In this document: one piece after another, positions 35,761 through 47,400 of the stretch
How positions within the stretch are numbered: position 1 is the stretch's first letter
How the letters are laid out: every line of letters begins with the position of its first letter
Assembly (NCBI GenBank): GCA_002633005.1
Contig: NMRA01000681.1
Coordinates: 1-62,000, forward strand
From: Phoronis australis
Lineage: Eukaryota; Phoronida; Phoronidae
Length of the DNA: 62,000 nucleotides
Direction: 5' to 3'
Program-made: the position numbers and the translations under genes
The notes under the pieces: generated by a model
Told to the model about the DNA's origin: nothing
What the model saw: only the letters and a program-made list of their open reading frames with translations
Database searches by the model: none

Positions 35761-36485
35761 GCAAAACACGGCATGAGAAGGTATCAGTTGAAATTTTAAG
35801 ATTTGTGTCCCTTGGACTTTTTATTCGTCAACATGCGTGATTTCACCTAACTTCCTCAAAATGACACGAGGTAAGAGAAAGCAAACCGCGACAGATTTTC
35901 ATCGATTTGTTTAAGTTTTTCTGACTTAATTGTATCCATAGTCATGGTATGTGTTAATTATAACTGCATGTTCCTATACGTATGGCTTATTTGATTTTAT
36001 TTTCTGTATTTTGAAATAGTAACTGTTTGTGGGGATGTACTATCGCCCCTGTTTGCGTGCGGCATCTAGAACGATGTAATTGCCTAACGAATCTGAGACT
36101 GATTAACATTCAATACCGTCATTTTGGCGCAGATTAAACTGTTGGATGTCACGCCCTGCAGTATAATTCACAATGTCTTTTGTAAACTCGGACACGATTA
36201 AATGAATGAAGCAGAAATCTTAATGTTTCTTACTACATTAGCAAGCCCTGGCACTTTCCCATTTTAGAAAATTCGTATCGAGGTCGTTGCCTGGTCCCCG
36301 GCTGTATTAAGTTAATATGCATTGTCGAATAACCAGGCAGAAACGAGGTACGAAAAGAGGTTGGAGATTAAATGATTGTGTTTAGCGGGGGGGGGGGCAC
36401 AATTGAAGATCCCTTTGTAAAATTATCATTTTTCCCTTTCGATCCACAAACGGCGAAAGGTGCCGTGTGACTTGAACTTATTCAT
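35761..36485. other. unassigned sequence
   Basis: Nothing is recognised between the 13-bp and 16-bp tandem repeats except a G-run at 36389-36398. Confidence 0.6.
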
Positions 36486-36491
36486 AATTAC

Positions 36492-36648
36492 TAGGGATCA
36501 TTTTTACTAGCGATCATTTTTACTTGCGATTCATTTTACTAGCGATCATTTTTACTAGCGATCATTTTTACTAGCGAGCATTTTTACTAGCGATCATTTT
36601 TACTAGCGATCATTTTTACTAGCGATAATTTTTAGTAACGATTTTTGT
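36492..36648. repeat. 16-bp minisatellite (GCGATCATTTTTACTA)n, ~10 copies
   Basis: Tandem 16-bp units GCGATCATTTTTACTA with scattered single-base variants (GATTC, GAGC, GATAA). AT-rich and noncoding. Confidence 0.9.
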
Positions 36649-36984
36649 GTGGCGGTGAAGTTTTCCCGTCACGATTAGGCGTGTGGCGGTCAATTTGAGT
36701 ATGATGTACGTGTGGCAGGGCCAAGAAGGAGCGTGGCGGGCAGCCCAGAAGTTTACACGCAGGGGAACCCTGCAGCAAGGTACTATTATAGCGTTACCAT
36801 TAGTACCGATTAATTGATAAAACGCCACGAGGCCCTGACTATTGTCTGTGGAATTTTAAAAACAATTTTGTGAACAATGTATCTTTTCGGTGAAGTCTTT
36901 CAATTGTGGTTTTGGATTAGTAAAAAAAGTGGCGATCTATAACCCTGCTTATTGCTAGTTGCAAAGTATTGTCCCGGTGTAGCA

Positions 36985-37560
36985 CTACGTATCAAACGTG
37001 TCAGTAGTGAGATTAATCATGAAAATCAAAAAGGCTTTATAAAAAGGGGATTTGTGGGTGTTATATCAAACTTTACTGAAGACAATGATATCCTTGGTCA
37101 AATAAACTTTGAGAAAGCCTCTGATTCTATTTCCAGGATTGTGATCTATGATAACACCATGACGTTTTTAATTTCAAGGGAAACTCCACTGCCTTGATTC
37201 GATTTTTAAATACCAGCAGTATTGTTTGTGTGATAAAATATGGCGTCACATCAGAATATTTCAACATTAGCCGCTGTAAGCCATAAGACGAGCCACATTT
37301 ATTCATGAGTGATGAAATAATAGGTATTTTGTTGTCAAAACAGAAATACAAAGTGAGGCACACGCCCTAATAATTATATGAGTCTAAACTTCAGCAGTTT
37401 GTAGACGATACCGCCATCTGTTTAAACGGTTCTAATGACACTTTGAGGCATCAAGTTTGAATATCGCAGACCAGTTTCATAAGTACTCAATGTATTTTGA
37501 TTGGGAATAGCAAAGGGTGCCAGTTTTATTTATGACCCGAAATTAATCTTTCTTGGATAA
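36985..37560 (+). pseudogene. second non-LTR reverse transcriptase fragment (L1/Tx1-like)
   Basis: Across shifting plus-strand frames the landmarks are QKGFIKRGFVGVISN (36.99-37.07 kb, the GF..GR box) and INFEKASDSIS (37.10-37.13 kb, the palm-A D-x-EKAFDS box). After a gap come VCVIKYGVTSEYFNISR (37.22-37.28 kb, the box before RG.RQGDPLSP), DEIIGILLSK and KLQQFVDDTAICLNGS (37.39-37.43 kb, the F(A/V)DDT catalytic box). The order matches RTs of the L1/Tx1 type. Several stops and frameshifts show it is dead. It is more diverged than the fragment at 25.5 kb and from a different clade. Confidence 0.7.
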
Positions 37561-38325
37561 AAATATTTCACGATTTAGATTTAAACTTCGACTGAAATTG
37601 TTAATCTTAATTAGAGTAAAAAATTAAGAGGTCTTCAAATTTGTAAACACTAACCTGTCATATTGTGCTTCTGTTTATGTCTTCACCATCACCGCTAATG
37701 GAAGTTATTGAATCATTGGAACTTGGATTTTTCATGTTCATTTAGCATGATAATCAGAAAAAAATTAACAGAACCAATATGATTCAAGATATCAAATGAT
37801 CGATATCAAATCTTTTTATAGAGACTCTACCATTTTCGTGGTATTTATAAAGTATATTTTTATTCAGTGGAATTTTTTTATATTTTGGTGCCTCCTCCTT
37901 TAAAAACCTCAGCGAGAACTGGTTCTGAAAATGCTAGAACCCTGCAAGTAACTATTGCCAACTCATAACAATACATCTGTTTACAACTGGTCTGCTACAA
38001 AAAAGGTATGATCATAGAATTATGGCTTGTTTGGCTCTGAAAGTGAATTTGTGTGTTGTCAGCGTTTGTGTGCAACTTATAGTATCTCAACTCTTCTTAC
38101 ACTTTGTTCTTTGCTTTAGGGAGGTAATTCAACAAAAATTGTGTACCTTTACAAATATTGGACCAACAGGTGTCATTAGTCTTCCGCACTAGACCGAATT
38201 TAATTCAACTTTAGTTTTTCATCGATACGTTGGAAAAGCAGCACTTTTTCGTGAGTGGTGAAAAAACGTTTTGTTTTTTAATTTCATCTCTAACGTTCAA
38301 CTTTGTTGATTCCAGTTTCGCAAAA
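37561..38325. other. unassigned AT-rich sequence
   Basis: Between the RT remnant and the 29-bp tandem repeat no gene or repeat is recognised. Confidence 0.6.
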
Positions 38326-38327
38326 GC

Positions 38328-38731
38328 CATGAAATGTTGTGTACTAACAGGAAAGCTGTAGAATGTTGGGTACAAACAGACAAGCTGTAGAATATTGGGT
38401 ACAAACAGACAAGCTTTACAATATTGTGTACTAAAAGAAAAGCTGTAGAATGTTGGGTACTAACAGAAAAGCTGTAGAATGTTGTGTTCTAACAGACAAG
38501 CTGTAGAATGTTGTGTTCTAACAGACAAGCTGTAGAATGTTGTGTACTAACAGACAAGCCACAGAATGTTGTGTTCTAACAGACAAGCTGTAGAATGTTG
38601 TGTTCTAACAGACAAGCCACAGAATGTTGTGTTCTAACAGACAACCTGTAGAATGTTGTGTAGTAACAGAAAAGCTGTAGAATGTTGTGTTCTAACAGAC
38701 AAGCTGTAGAATGCTGGGTACTAACAGATTT
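38328..38731. repeat. 29-bp minisatellite, ~14 copies
   Basis: Direct, adjacent 29-bp units with the core GTAGAATGTTGTGTTCTAAC followed by AGACAAGCT. Subtypes alternate (TGTTCTAAC / TGTACTAAC / GGGTACTAAC, and CTGTAG / CCACAG), showing higher-order amplification. There are no spacers between units, so this is not a CRISPR array. Confidence 0.95.
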
Positions 38732-41595
38732 CGGATTAAAACTGACATCGCTGATTCTGATTTACGTAGTTTTTACGTAACAGAATCCGAGAATTTGATT
38801 AATGGTTCCCAAAATGCATTTTTGGAGCTTTTTTAGTTTAAAGTGGATTCGTAGATTAAGAAGTTATGTCATATATCAACAATCTTGGTTGCGCTGACGT
38901 AGTGTTTAAGTATACATCAAATTGTGAAGATTCTTTTGTGTCCCGGCAAACCTCAGACATATTTACAGATAAAAACGTACTATGTCAAGACCATGTGTTG
39001 CTAGGTCAAGCAACAGATAATTGATTACTAGATGTTAAAAGATCCATCTACTTCAGCATTATGAGTATCAGCTGTTAAGTGAAAGATGCTTATCACTCAG
39101 CCTGTTGTTTACGTAACTTTTTATTGCATTGGTCAGACTGGTTGAACATATGTGTACATGATGGTTAAACTATGTTACGTCATTGTAATGTTTTAAGTTG
39201 ATTGTTAATAATAAACTTCTTTTTACATTTGAAAGGTCACAGAGAGAAAATCAAGTTTTGAATTGGAACTATTTTACTGAAACTCAATCTCAAGAATTAA
39301 GTGTAGTGAGCTGAGGTGTAAGTGGCATCCCCAGGCCCCAGTTGATTTTGTGACCCAATTTTCGAGCCAATATCAAGAAAATCATGTTTTGACTAACGGA
39401 AATGTTGTTTGCGGGATATTACAACAAGGGAGTTTTAGGTTTGTTCACATTTTCTACTGTAGATGGTGCATCTGTAGGTACCAGTCGATTTTGGCGACGT
39501 TGACCTCGTTTTCAATGTCATAGCGAAATCGAGTTTAAAATGTCGCAGACCCAATATTTCAAGAAGGGGATTTGAATTTTGTTTGAAGTGTATGTGGGTC
39601 ATCTCTAGCTGCTAGTAGACTTAAACGTTCTTTTTTAATGTTTACTACGAAATCTTCAATACAATGAATATACATTGCCCAGAAAGCGCCAAGAGGCATT
39701 ATATACAAAGAAATCTATATACATTTATTATACACAAACGTATAAATTAAAAAAATGATGTTAAGATTACAATGACATGTTATTACGAATGCAAATAAAT
39801 TATTTTCATACACAATAAGTTATTTTACATGTAACTTTAACGTTCTTCACCATGCTTTCAAAGCAACATAACCCAGGTACTGAAAACAAATTTATTTGAA
39901 CATTTTCAGGATTGCAACTGAATGTAAGGCAGTCATCTAGCTTAACTTTAAACAAAAATTACTTACCAAGTAAAATTATAGCAAATTCCTTGTCAGCTAC
40001 CGTTAAGTCCAACACCAATTTGCATACCTTATCACAATATTTATCCCGTTGACGAACGTTATCTGGAATATCACTTTCAGTAGTTAAAAATAAATTGGTG
40101 CTGGTAGCACAATTAGCAAATGCTGGCAACAATTAATCAAGCATACGAGACGTGGAAAAAGGCAACTTGCGTGACGAAAGCGTATTTTCTTCGTGTTGCG
40201 AAGCATTCCTAGTCATGCATTTGCTTTAGAATTCTCAGAACTTATTATCTGTTGCAAGTTATTACACATACGAAGCACTTACAGTGCCTTGAGCTAAACA
40301 GACCACGCAGCAGAATAAGATAAAATTTGATCGTCTCAGATGTGCTGGAGTGCCAATGGCAATTTTCAAGAACACAGATCGCTGCTTATTGGGAAACCAA
40401 CTGTAGTCACGGCAGAGCAATCGGTTCAGTGTTGTGTAACTTATATCCTGTAAACTAGATGAAATTATGGCATGATGGAGTTATTTTTACAACACTGGTT
40501 GGCCGATGTGGTGTTCGTGAAAGAGGAAGATTGTCTGCCTTAACTTACGATCAACAATAGCCATGATTGAATTTGGGCTTCGTTTTCAGACTGTGTTAAA
40601 TGTTCGGACATGTTCACTACTACAGCCAAGATTTCACTATGAAATCAAGATCCTCAGGCCTCATTGGTTAAAATCCCAGACATTTCCATACTATCAGTAT
40701 TGGAGTATAGTGAAAAATGTCATGTATTATTAAAGTCATCTGCTGTTCTAATCTCGATATATAATTGCCTGCAATTGACGGTTTTTAAAAGTATTTGTTT
40801 AATTAGCCTTGTATTCAATTCAACTGCAAATTTTCGGAGACATTGGAATGATTAAAATCTGTTCGCGCAAGTTAACCGCTTCAAAGTGGTACGCAATTAA
40901 TTTTTTAGCTTGAAACGTCAGACGCTTCAAAACACATTCAATTTTCATACCATTCCCAATGCTTGTGGACTTGCATCCGAGAGCAACGCCTGTACTATAA
41001 GTAGCAACACCAAGACCAATTTTTTCATGCATTGGTTGACGTTTTATCATTTGTTCAAATTAGTTTAATGCTAATATAACGTACAATCATGTCAAAATGC
41101 ATAGTTTGCCATCAAAAAGCCAGGAAATGTCAGCATGGAGAGATCAAATGCCATTGTTCTTTGATAGATGGATAGATAACATAATATTAAGTTGCAACTT
41201 AATTTCGGGTAGCAAAACCAACTTTCGAAGTGCAAGCAGCTCTTCGTCACGCGGGGATATCAGAGTGAAAGCCTACCATCAAGTTTATATTATGACTACG
41301 AAAAATGTATTGATGGAGGTTATCACTCACCGAGTGTTGAGATATGATTTGCATAAATTATAATTCTTTACTGGATTAACTTGAAAATTGCACACTTCGT
41401 TTTGTCGGCCAATGCCGACTTATTCAAGCTTCTACGACACCTGGTGACGGGTGTTTATCTTGTTTAAGATGGTTCCACGCCTGTGAGACATTGAATCTCA
41501 CTCAACTTTCAAACATACACTCCTTCACGTCACTGTATGTGTACAGGAGGAGTCAACGAAAAACACTCATTCACAGTGGCTCGTATGACCCAGGT
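38732..41595. other. unassigned AT-rich sequence
   Basis: No convincing gene. Short open frames at 40664-40855, 40820-41050 (minus) and 41097-41363 have no known motif. The stretch at 39470-39620 is distantly related to the repeated segments at 32.3-32.6 kb. Confidence 0.5.
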
Positions 41596-41599
41596 CTAT

Positions 41600-41895
41600 A
41601 TTCAAAAGGATACTAAACCTTGTTTTAGGGACTTCAACCAATCCCGTATCATTGGCGTCCCAAATCATTGGTTTCAAATAAAAACTCACACTTTCTTTGT
41701 CACAAATAGGATACTGTGGTTGTAGGAGGGTGACCCATTTAGCACTCTTTGCATGGATTTTTCAAATTTTTTCGAAACATTTGAGGGTTTTCGAAGATTA
41801 CAGAGCATTATTTTTCAGAGAACTAGATGGAAACGTCGTTTTTAATATCTGTTCATAGTTCAAAATCGGGTGTGGTACCCCTTTAATTTCATACT
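41600..41895. repeat. dispersed repeat copy (family also at 21.7 and 52.5 kb)
   Basis: Shares AAGGATACTAAACC, GACTTCAACCAAT-like, CATCATTGGCG/TATCATTGGCG and, further on, TTTTCGAAACATTTGAGGG and AGAGAACTAGATGG with the copies at 52470-52845 and 21665-21855. All three are in the same orientation and no frame is conserved. Confidence 0.65.
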
Positions 41896-42858
41896 TTGGT
41901 ACCGAATTTCAAAATAAACGAGACCTCGCTAGATTACGTTTGTTGTTGTCAGAAAGGTTGTCCTAAATGACACGGAAAAGAAAGCGGTCCTTATTTAGTG
42001 GGCAAAGCTCATGAAAAATATGACATATAACAAAATACAAACCAATGTAAAGGAAATACTACCCTATGAAACAAGCCAAAGATACCAATGAAGTCTAACA
42101 AGTACTGTCGGCACGAGTTTAGCTTATTGGAAAATAAGTAAAACATAAATAAAATAATTTTCGTCATCTGGTACCTGATCATCAAAAGAATTTTTTTACT
42201 TCATAAACGGGTCAACTCGAGGTAAAACGCCACTCAATCTGCAGAAAAAGACGTTACAGTGGTTTTAGACACTACTGGGTGTGCCTGTTTACACGAAAAA
42301 GTCTAACAAAACCGGACCACCGGAAATGACTTGAAGCTACTCTTTTCTAAAATGTAAGCCAAGACGTTTTAAAATCAATAAAACAGCTTTAACTTCTTCG
42401 ATAACTGTCATAGACACCTATTTTTATTCTAATATATAGCTTTAAGTGGTGAGCAACCCACTGGTGTATATAGAATCAAATTTGAGCATCCGTTGGGATA
42501 ACTTCAATGTTATGCACATCTGGTGGGCTAACTTCAATGCACAACTAGAAGGAAATGTAGAGGTACGAAAAAAGGTCACAATCGAGACGGCACAAATTCT
42601 GATTAAATGCCATACCAAAATAAATGTACAATCTGTAACTGATCGCTAACCAAATCAGATCTTGAACTTGAACGAGCAGTGGTATTTCATCTTGGTAGAT
42701 CTCGATACATGTTGGACCATTTGCTGGTTGGGTGGTACTGGAAGGACCTCGGACTGCCATTGCACCACTTCAGATAGGTATTGTCGTGCAAGTGCATTAC
42801 CTATATCAATAAAAATTTCTAAATATAATCCTGCGTAATGTGAGCCAAAGCGCATCGT
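41896..42858. other. unassigned sequence
   Basis: No recognised gene or repeat. Overlapping frames on both strands (42446-43008) are short and lack supporting features. Confidence 0.5.
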
Positions 42859-43166
42859 ATGAGAAAGGTGAGTGGTTTGATAATGATGCAGCATGTTGTA
42901 CATCCCTCCATTTGCTCTAAGATGGATCAGGTGGATCTGAACTTTCAGCGTTGTCAGCGCAATGTAAATCACGTAAGAATCATAACTGATGGCAAAGATA
43001 CCTTCCACGGAATGGGCATGGAGGCTTCAGTTACCTCCATCCCTCGTAATGAGATAAATATAGATTATTGCATTGACGAAGTCGTTATCCCCCGTATTCT
43101 AGAGACCGAGTGGATTTTAAAGAATTGTCACCCGAGCGGCATTAGCCCCGAGGGTCATAAATCTCC
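42859..43166 (+). pseudogene. possible transposon ORF fragment
   Basis: An open frame of about 100 codons runs into the 57-bp minisatellite. It contains DQVDLNFQ and TDGKDTFHGMGMEASVT. A similar D..D.N...(x)n..G..TFHGMG segment occurs, from memory, in an uncharacterised repetitive protein family of cnidarians and molluscs. No other domain is present, and the C-terminal part is simply minisatellite, so I do not think it is a functional host gene. Confidence 0.3.
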
Positions 43167-43521
43167 AGCCAAGCTGCCGGAGGCAGCGCAGGCAGGCCCG
43201 GGCGTAGCACTTAGGCGGGCCTCAGCCAACGCTGCCCGAGGCAGCGTAGGCAGGCCCGGGCGTAGCACTTAGGCGGGCCTCAGCCAAGCTGCCCGGGGCA
43301 GCGCACGCAGGCCCGGGCGTAGCACTTAGGCGGGCCTCAGCCAAGCTGCCGGAGGCAGCGCAGGCAGGCCCGGGCGTAGCACTTAGGCGGGCGTCAGCCA
43401 AGCTGCCCGAGGCAGCGCACGCAGGCCCGGGCGTAGCACTTAGGCGGGCCTCAGCCAAGCTGCCGGAGACAGCGCAGGCAGGCCCGGGCGTAGCACTTAG
43501 GCGGGCCTCAGCCAAGCTGCC
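43167..43521. repeat. 57-bp minisatellite, second locus, ~6 copies
   Basis: The same 57-bp unit as at 1-505, in the same orientation, but with GCCCGGGCGTAG where the first locus has GCTCCGGCGTAG. It shares CGTAGCACTTAGGCGGG and CTCAGCCAAGCTGCC. The consistent difference shows each locus has been homogenised independently. It lies about 0.8 kb upstream of the start codon of hydroxylase gene A. Confidence 0.95.
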
Positions 43522-44150
43522 GGCGATCGCCCATTTGAACTGCGTAAATCACGATGCCAAGGTTAAGGTGTCAGGTGAATTCCTATTGAGAAGAGGTCAC
43601 TTGCTTTTCACTCAAAGCTTGAGAGGCATTGCACCCTTTTGTGCAAACATAAAAATAGCTACTGTCCCTCATGTATGCGCTGTATGCAATAACCATCACG
43701 GTGGATGTATATCAACGCTCTGGTTATAGTTATTAACAGGTTGGTATTGGACAGAGCTGAAAGTTACTAGTTGCCCTAGGGACGTGTGTAGGCCGTACAT
43801 TAACTTAGCACCCGCCGTTACTACGAAAACTGCTCCATTGATGCAGTTAATTGAATTTGAACACTGGCAAGACTGGTGAGATGTACTCGCCTGTTACGAC
43901 CGCGACTCACGTCAGCAGTTTGCACGGGACGACCCCGCCCTTAGGAAAGCATCCTACGCTGTTTAAATACTAATTCATAGACAGATTAAGTGTCAAGCTA
44001 CGCCAGAATACTGCTACCACCAAAATGTACAACAGTTTTCCGATCGCTTACGCCCTTACTGTGGGCTTTCCGATACAGGATCAAGACTGTTACATGTCCA
44101 ACCTCATCCAGTAGTGGTAGGGCCGACTGGCGACGTGATTAACTATGAAC
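43522..44150. other. intergenic sequence upstream of gene A
   Basis: No coding feature recognised. This interval should contain the distal promoter of gene A, but I see no unambiguous core element. Confidence 0.5.
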
Positions 44151-44224
44151 GGGCTATTCTAATACAATACACAAAGATAATACACAGCCTATGGACCTGA
44201 GATAAAGAATCGATTTACTTCGCC

Positions 44225-44317
44225 GGTTTGCGTAAGTCAATATATGGGACTCGGTGCAGTATGCCAGGGTAATCGTGTTCATCAACATGCAAGCAAAACT
44301 CGTCTTTAACATTTGAA
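44225..44317 (+). promoter_or_regulatory. conserved 5' flank / 5' UTR of gene A
   Basis: The 90 bases before the ATG align with those before the ATG of gene B (about 55567-55641). Shared blocks are GTAAGT, CTCGGTGC, TGTTCA and AAACTCGTCT, in the same order. The paralogues' first introns have diverged completely, so retention of this flank suggests a 5' UTR or proximal control sequence that was duplicated with the gene. Confidence 0.6.
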
Positions 44318-44453
44318 ATGCCGCTCGCAACAGGCTCCATGCATAGAACAACGACAACGGTGTTCCCTTTCCAACTGAATGGATATTTGAAGGAGAAGAT
44401 CGTTTTAAGTATTGTCTGTATACTGGTGTTTGCAGGTACAGCAACGTTTAAAG
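44318..44453 (+). CDS. gene A exon 1
   Basis: 45 codons plus one base, beginning MPLATGSMH. It encodes a short N terminus and a first hydrophobic segment, ends TTT AAA G and is followed by the donor GTATGA. It aligns with gene B exon 1 (shared VFP, LKEKI/LREKI, ATFK/ATLK). A second in-frame ATG seven codons on is also conserved in gene B, so either could initiate. Confidence 0.85.
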
Positions 44454-47400
44454 GTATGATGTTTTCTTAATGAAAACGGATCGCTTCAGTGCAAAATATT
44501 AATCTTCATTTGATGATTTGTCATCACTAGGCTACAGAATTAAGTTGGCCGATACACCGGCTTTGTACTGCCAGCTTCTTGTGCCCTCATCGGTTTCCTG
44601 GGTCCAGCTGCACATCTCCATTTTGTCCGTGACCCATGTTTGACGGTCCGTTAACCGTGTTTCCTCGTGAATATGAGTCCGTGTCCCGTGTATTTAGGTG
44701 CGTGGATCGTGTTTTGTGAGTCCGTTCCCGTGTTAGTGGACGGCGATTGCAGGTCCGTGAGTCGTGTTCATGCGTCTGTGCCCCGTGTTTATGAGTCCGT
44801 TGACCGTGTAGTTTAGGTACCTTGATTAGGGGCTTTGCATAACAAGACCATTAGTTATTTTCAATAATATTGAGAATTGATCAGAGTAGAGTTTACTCAT
44901 AGTGTGTAGGCTAAACATTGGCCTAATCATCAAAATAATACAGCTTAAGAAAGGACCGTCAGTCCAAAAGTGAGGGACTTTCTCATGCAACCGAGAAGTG
45001 GTATCTGCGTGTTTTAATTTTTATATATTGTGAATATCATCTTGACACCCAAGTCTGCTTACCTTTAAACCTAGGAGGTATAAGAGAAACAATTTACCAG
45101 TGCTGGATTTACAGTCTTTGGAACCGTGGCTAGGATATTTTAGGGGTATTGTAGATCGTAAACGTATTTGAAAATGTGCTCTCAAACAATGAACGAGATA
45201 ACTTTTGATGCACAGATTTTCCAAAGCAAATTGATTAAGAAAACAGTTTTAGGGAATGCGAAACTGCTCTTTTTTCGGAGGTCGTTCTCTGGCAAAGGAT
45301 AATGGAGTCATCTGTCACACTCTTTTTCCTTGAACTTTCCCCAAACTCGACACTAATATAATTAATCTTGACATTTGTCAAATTAATTTGTGCCCCTCCC
45401 TGATTATTTTTATCTTGCTACGGGCTTGCATTGGTGGTCACCGCATTCTCCACTACACGCCTGCCTTTGCGACAGCCCAAAATGCGCAACCGGTCCCATT
45501 TTTCCCTCGGTCACTGATGCCCGTAAATCCGCCTAAAGCCGCGATTGCTTCGTTGGACCGTAGTCACTCCACTTGATCGTAACTGCGGTGGCAGATTTAC
45601 GTTTTCAATAAGGAGGGGGTTAAGATTCGCGCGAATCCCAGGCTCGTAGCGCAGTGTAGGGGGAAGTTCGGGAGAGGGTTTACCCCTTTCCGTGTAAGCA
45701 TTTTTTTAGGCTTTGTAGCTGATTTCGATTTCCTGGCGACGTTTTTTAATTTTTATTTTTGATCCTATCCTGTGGGGTTGAAAGCCCATGACCCCCCCCC
45801 CCCCCNCCATGAACCCCCCCGCGTAGACCCGCCTCTGATTTACTGGTCTGATTCTTCCAAAGCCTCGGAAATCTAAAATCACCTAATCCCTTGGCTATTT
45901 CCTCTCCCCGTCGTCACTTCTACGAATTTTCTCAGGGTTTCGTCTTGTAAGTCAAAATGCTTTTGTTTCTATCAATAGCTGAGTGGATACTCGTCGTCAA
46001 GGAATTGCTACTTCAATACCACAACGCCAGTGCCGGTAATCTCGTTGCTAATTCTTCATTTGCCGCTTACGATGCAAGAGCTCTACTGCACAGATGGCAT
46101 CTTCAAAATGTCCCACTATTTATTGCTGGTTCATTGACCGTCTCATTTCTCCTATTCTACGGAGTCGGTGCATTCTTTCACTACAATTACTACGTCCGCC
46201 AAAAAGATAAGGTATGTTCCCGATTATGCTTTTGTGGTTGCTTTTCGATGCCACATATTTTCTCATTAATAAATGCGACGTTTTACATATTGATTAGGCA
46301 TATTTGTACAGTAAATAGGCTAAGTAGTAATAGTCATTAGAGATTTCGGTGCCTGGGGCATAAACTTCCGCGTTTTCTTACTTTATGTAGGTTTGACATT
46401 TCGTTTCTTATTTTTGTTGTCACCCAACACAGATATTGTATAAAACCCTTGTGCATCGAGTCAGACCCTTGAAATCTGAACACAGTTGAAGTTCAACTTG
46501 TTGATGCCACTGAGGATGCTACTTTCAGCCTGAATCATGGAAGTGCCAACCAGATCGGTTCTTGACGCCGTCTTTGGAGCGCCACGAAATACTGTTAGGT
46601 TCACTGAACCTTGTTATTGGTTCATGTGCCAGTGGTTCTCTTGCGTGTTACATCTACAACGGAGGTACGTATATGATGGTGGTTGGCTAACAAGCACAAA
46701 CATATACTCATCATTCATTTCTTTAAAACAATAGTTTTCTGCATCAGAGAAAACCAAAAACAACTAGCTTTTGCGCAAACTTCATTAAAGACAATATTCT
46801 TTTCATTTCACCTGTGGCCTTTGTATAACTTAACAATCAGTCATTGAAGTAATGACTGAACTAGTCTATATTGAAATATACCTGCATTCCAACTAGAAAA
46901 TGTTATTTCTAGATCGCCAATCACGCCTTTTGATAAACACTGATGGTCATTTATCATTCTTGTTACAGGCAAAACTATGATGTATTTCAACATCCATGAA
47001 CATGGCCTTCTCTATTTCTTCTTGTCTATCCCCGCTTTCTACCTACTGGTTGACGGATTCGCGTACTACGTTCACATGGCGCTGCACTGGCCAATATTTT
47101 ACAAAAATATTCACAAGTATCACCACAGATATTATGCACCGACAACATTTGGAGCCATCGCCATGCATCCGGCTGAGTTTATAGCTTTGAACGCAGCAAT
47201 CTTCATCCCTATTTTCGCTGTTCCTGTACACGCGTGTAAGTTGGTGTTTTTTTTTAATTCTACTTGGAATATATCAATTCACGTGCTGGATGGGGAGAGT
47301 CTTTGGATAGTTTTGCTCTGACGAAAACGCCGAACGTTCCACGTAACTGATGCGCTCATAATTACTTGAGTTAACAAACTTTGTTCCCCAACTGTGAAGA

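Noticed and set aside
35524-35769. Two minus-strand repetitive frames of 75-81 codons
   Set aside because: They are produced by the 13-bp tandem repeat; three units equal 39 bp, so stops never appear.
38328-38731. CRISPR-like direct repeats
   Set aside because: The 29-bp units are contiguous with no spacers and the context is eukaryotic; it is a minisatellite.
42655-43008. 117-codon minus-strand frame
   Set aside because: It overlaps another open frame on the opposite strand and shows no domain, no splice context and no codon pattern to prefer it.
46537-46734. 65-codon open frame over gene A exon 3
   Set aside because: The real exon uses another frame (PESWKCQP...), which is bounded by good splice sites and joins exons 2 and 4 in phase.
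47043-47231. Minus-strand frame opposite gene A exon 4
   Set aside because: It is a shadow of the strongly supported histidine-box exon on the plus strand.
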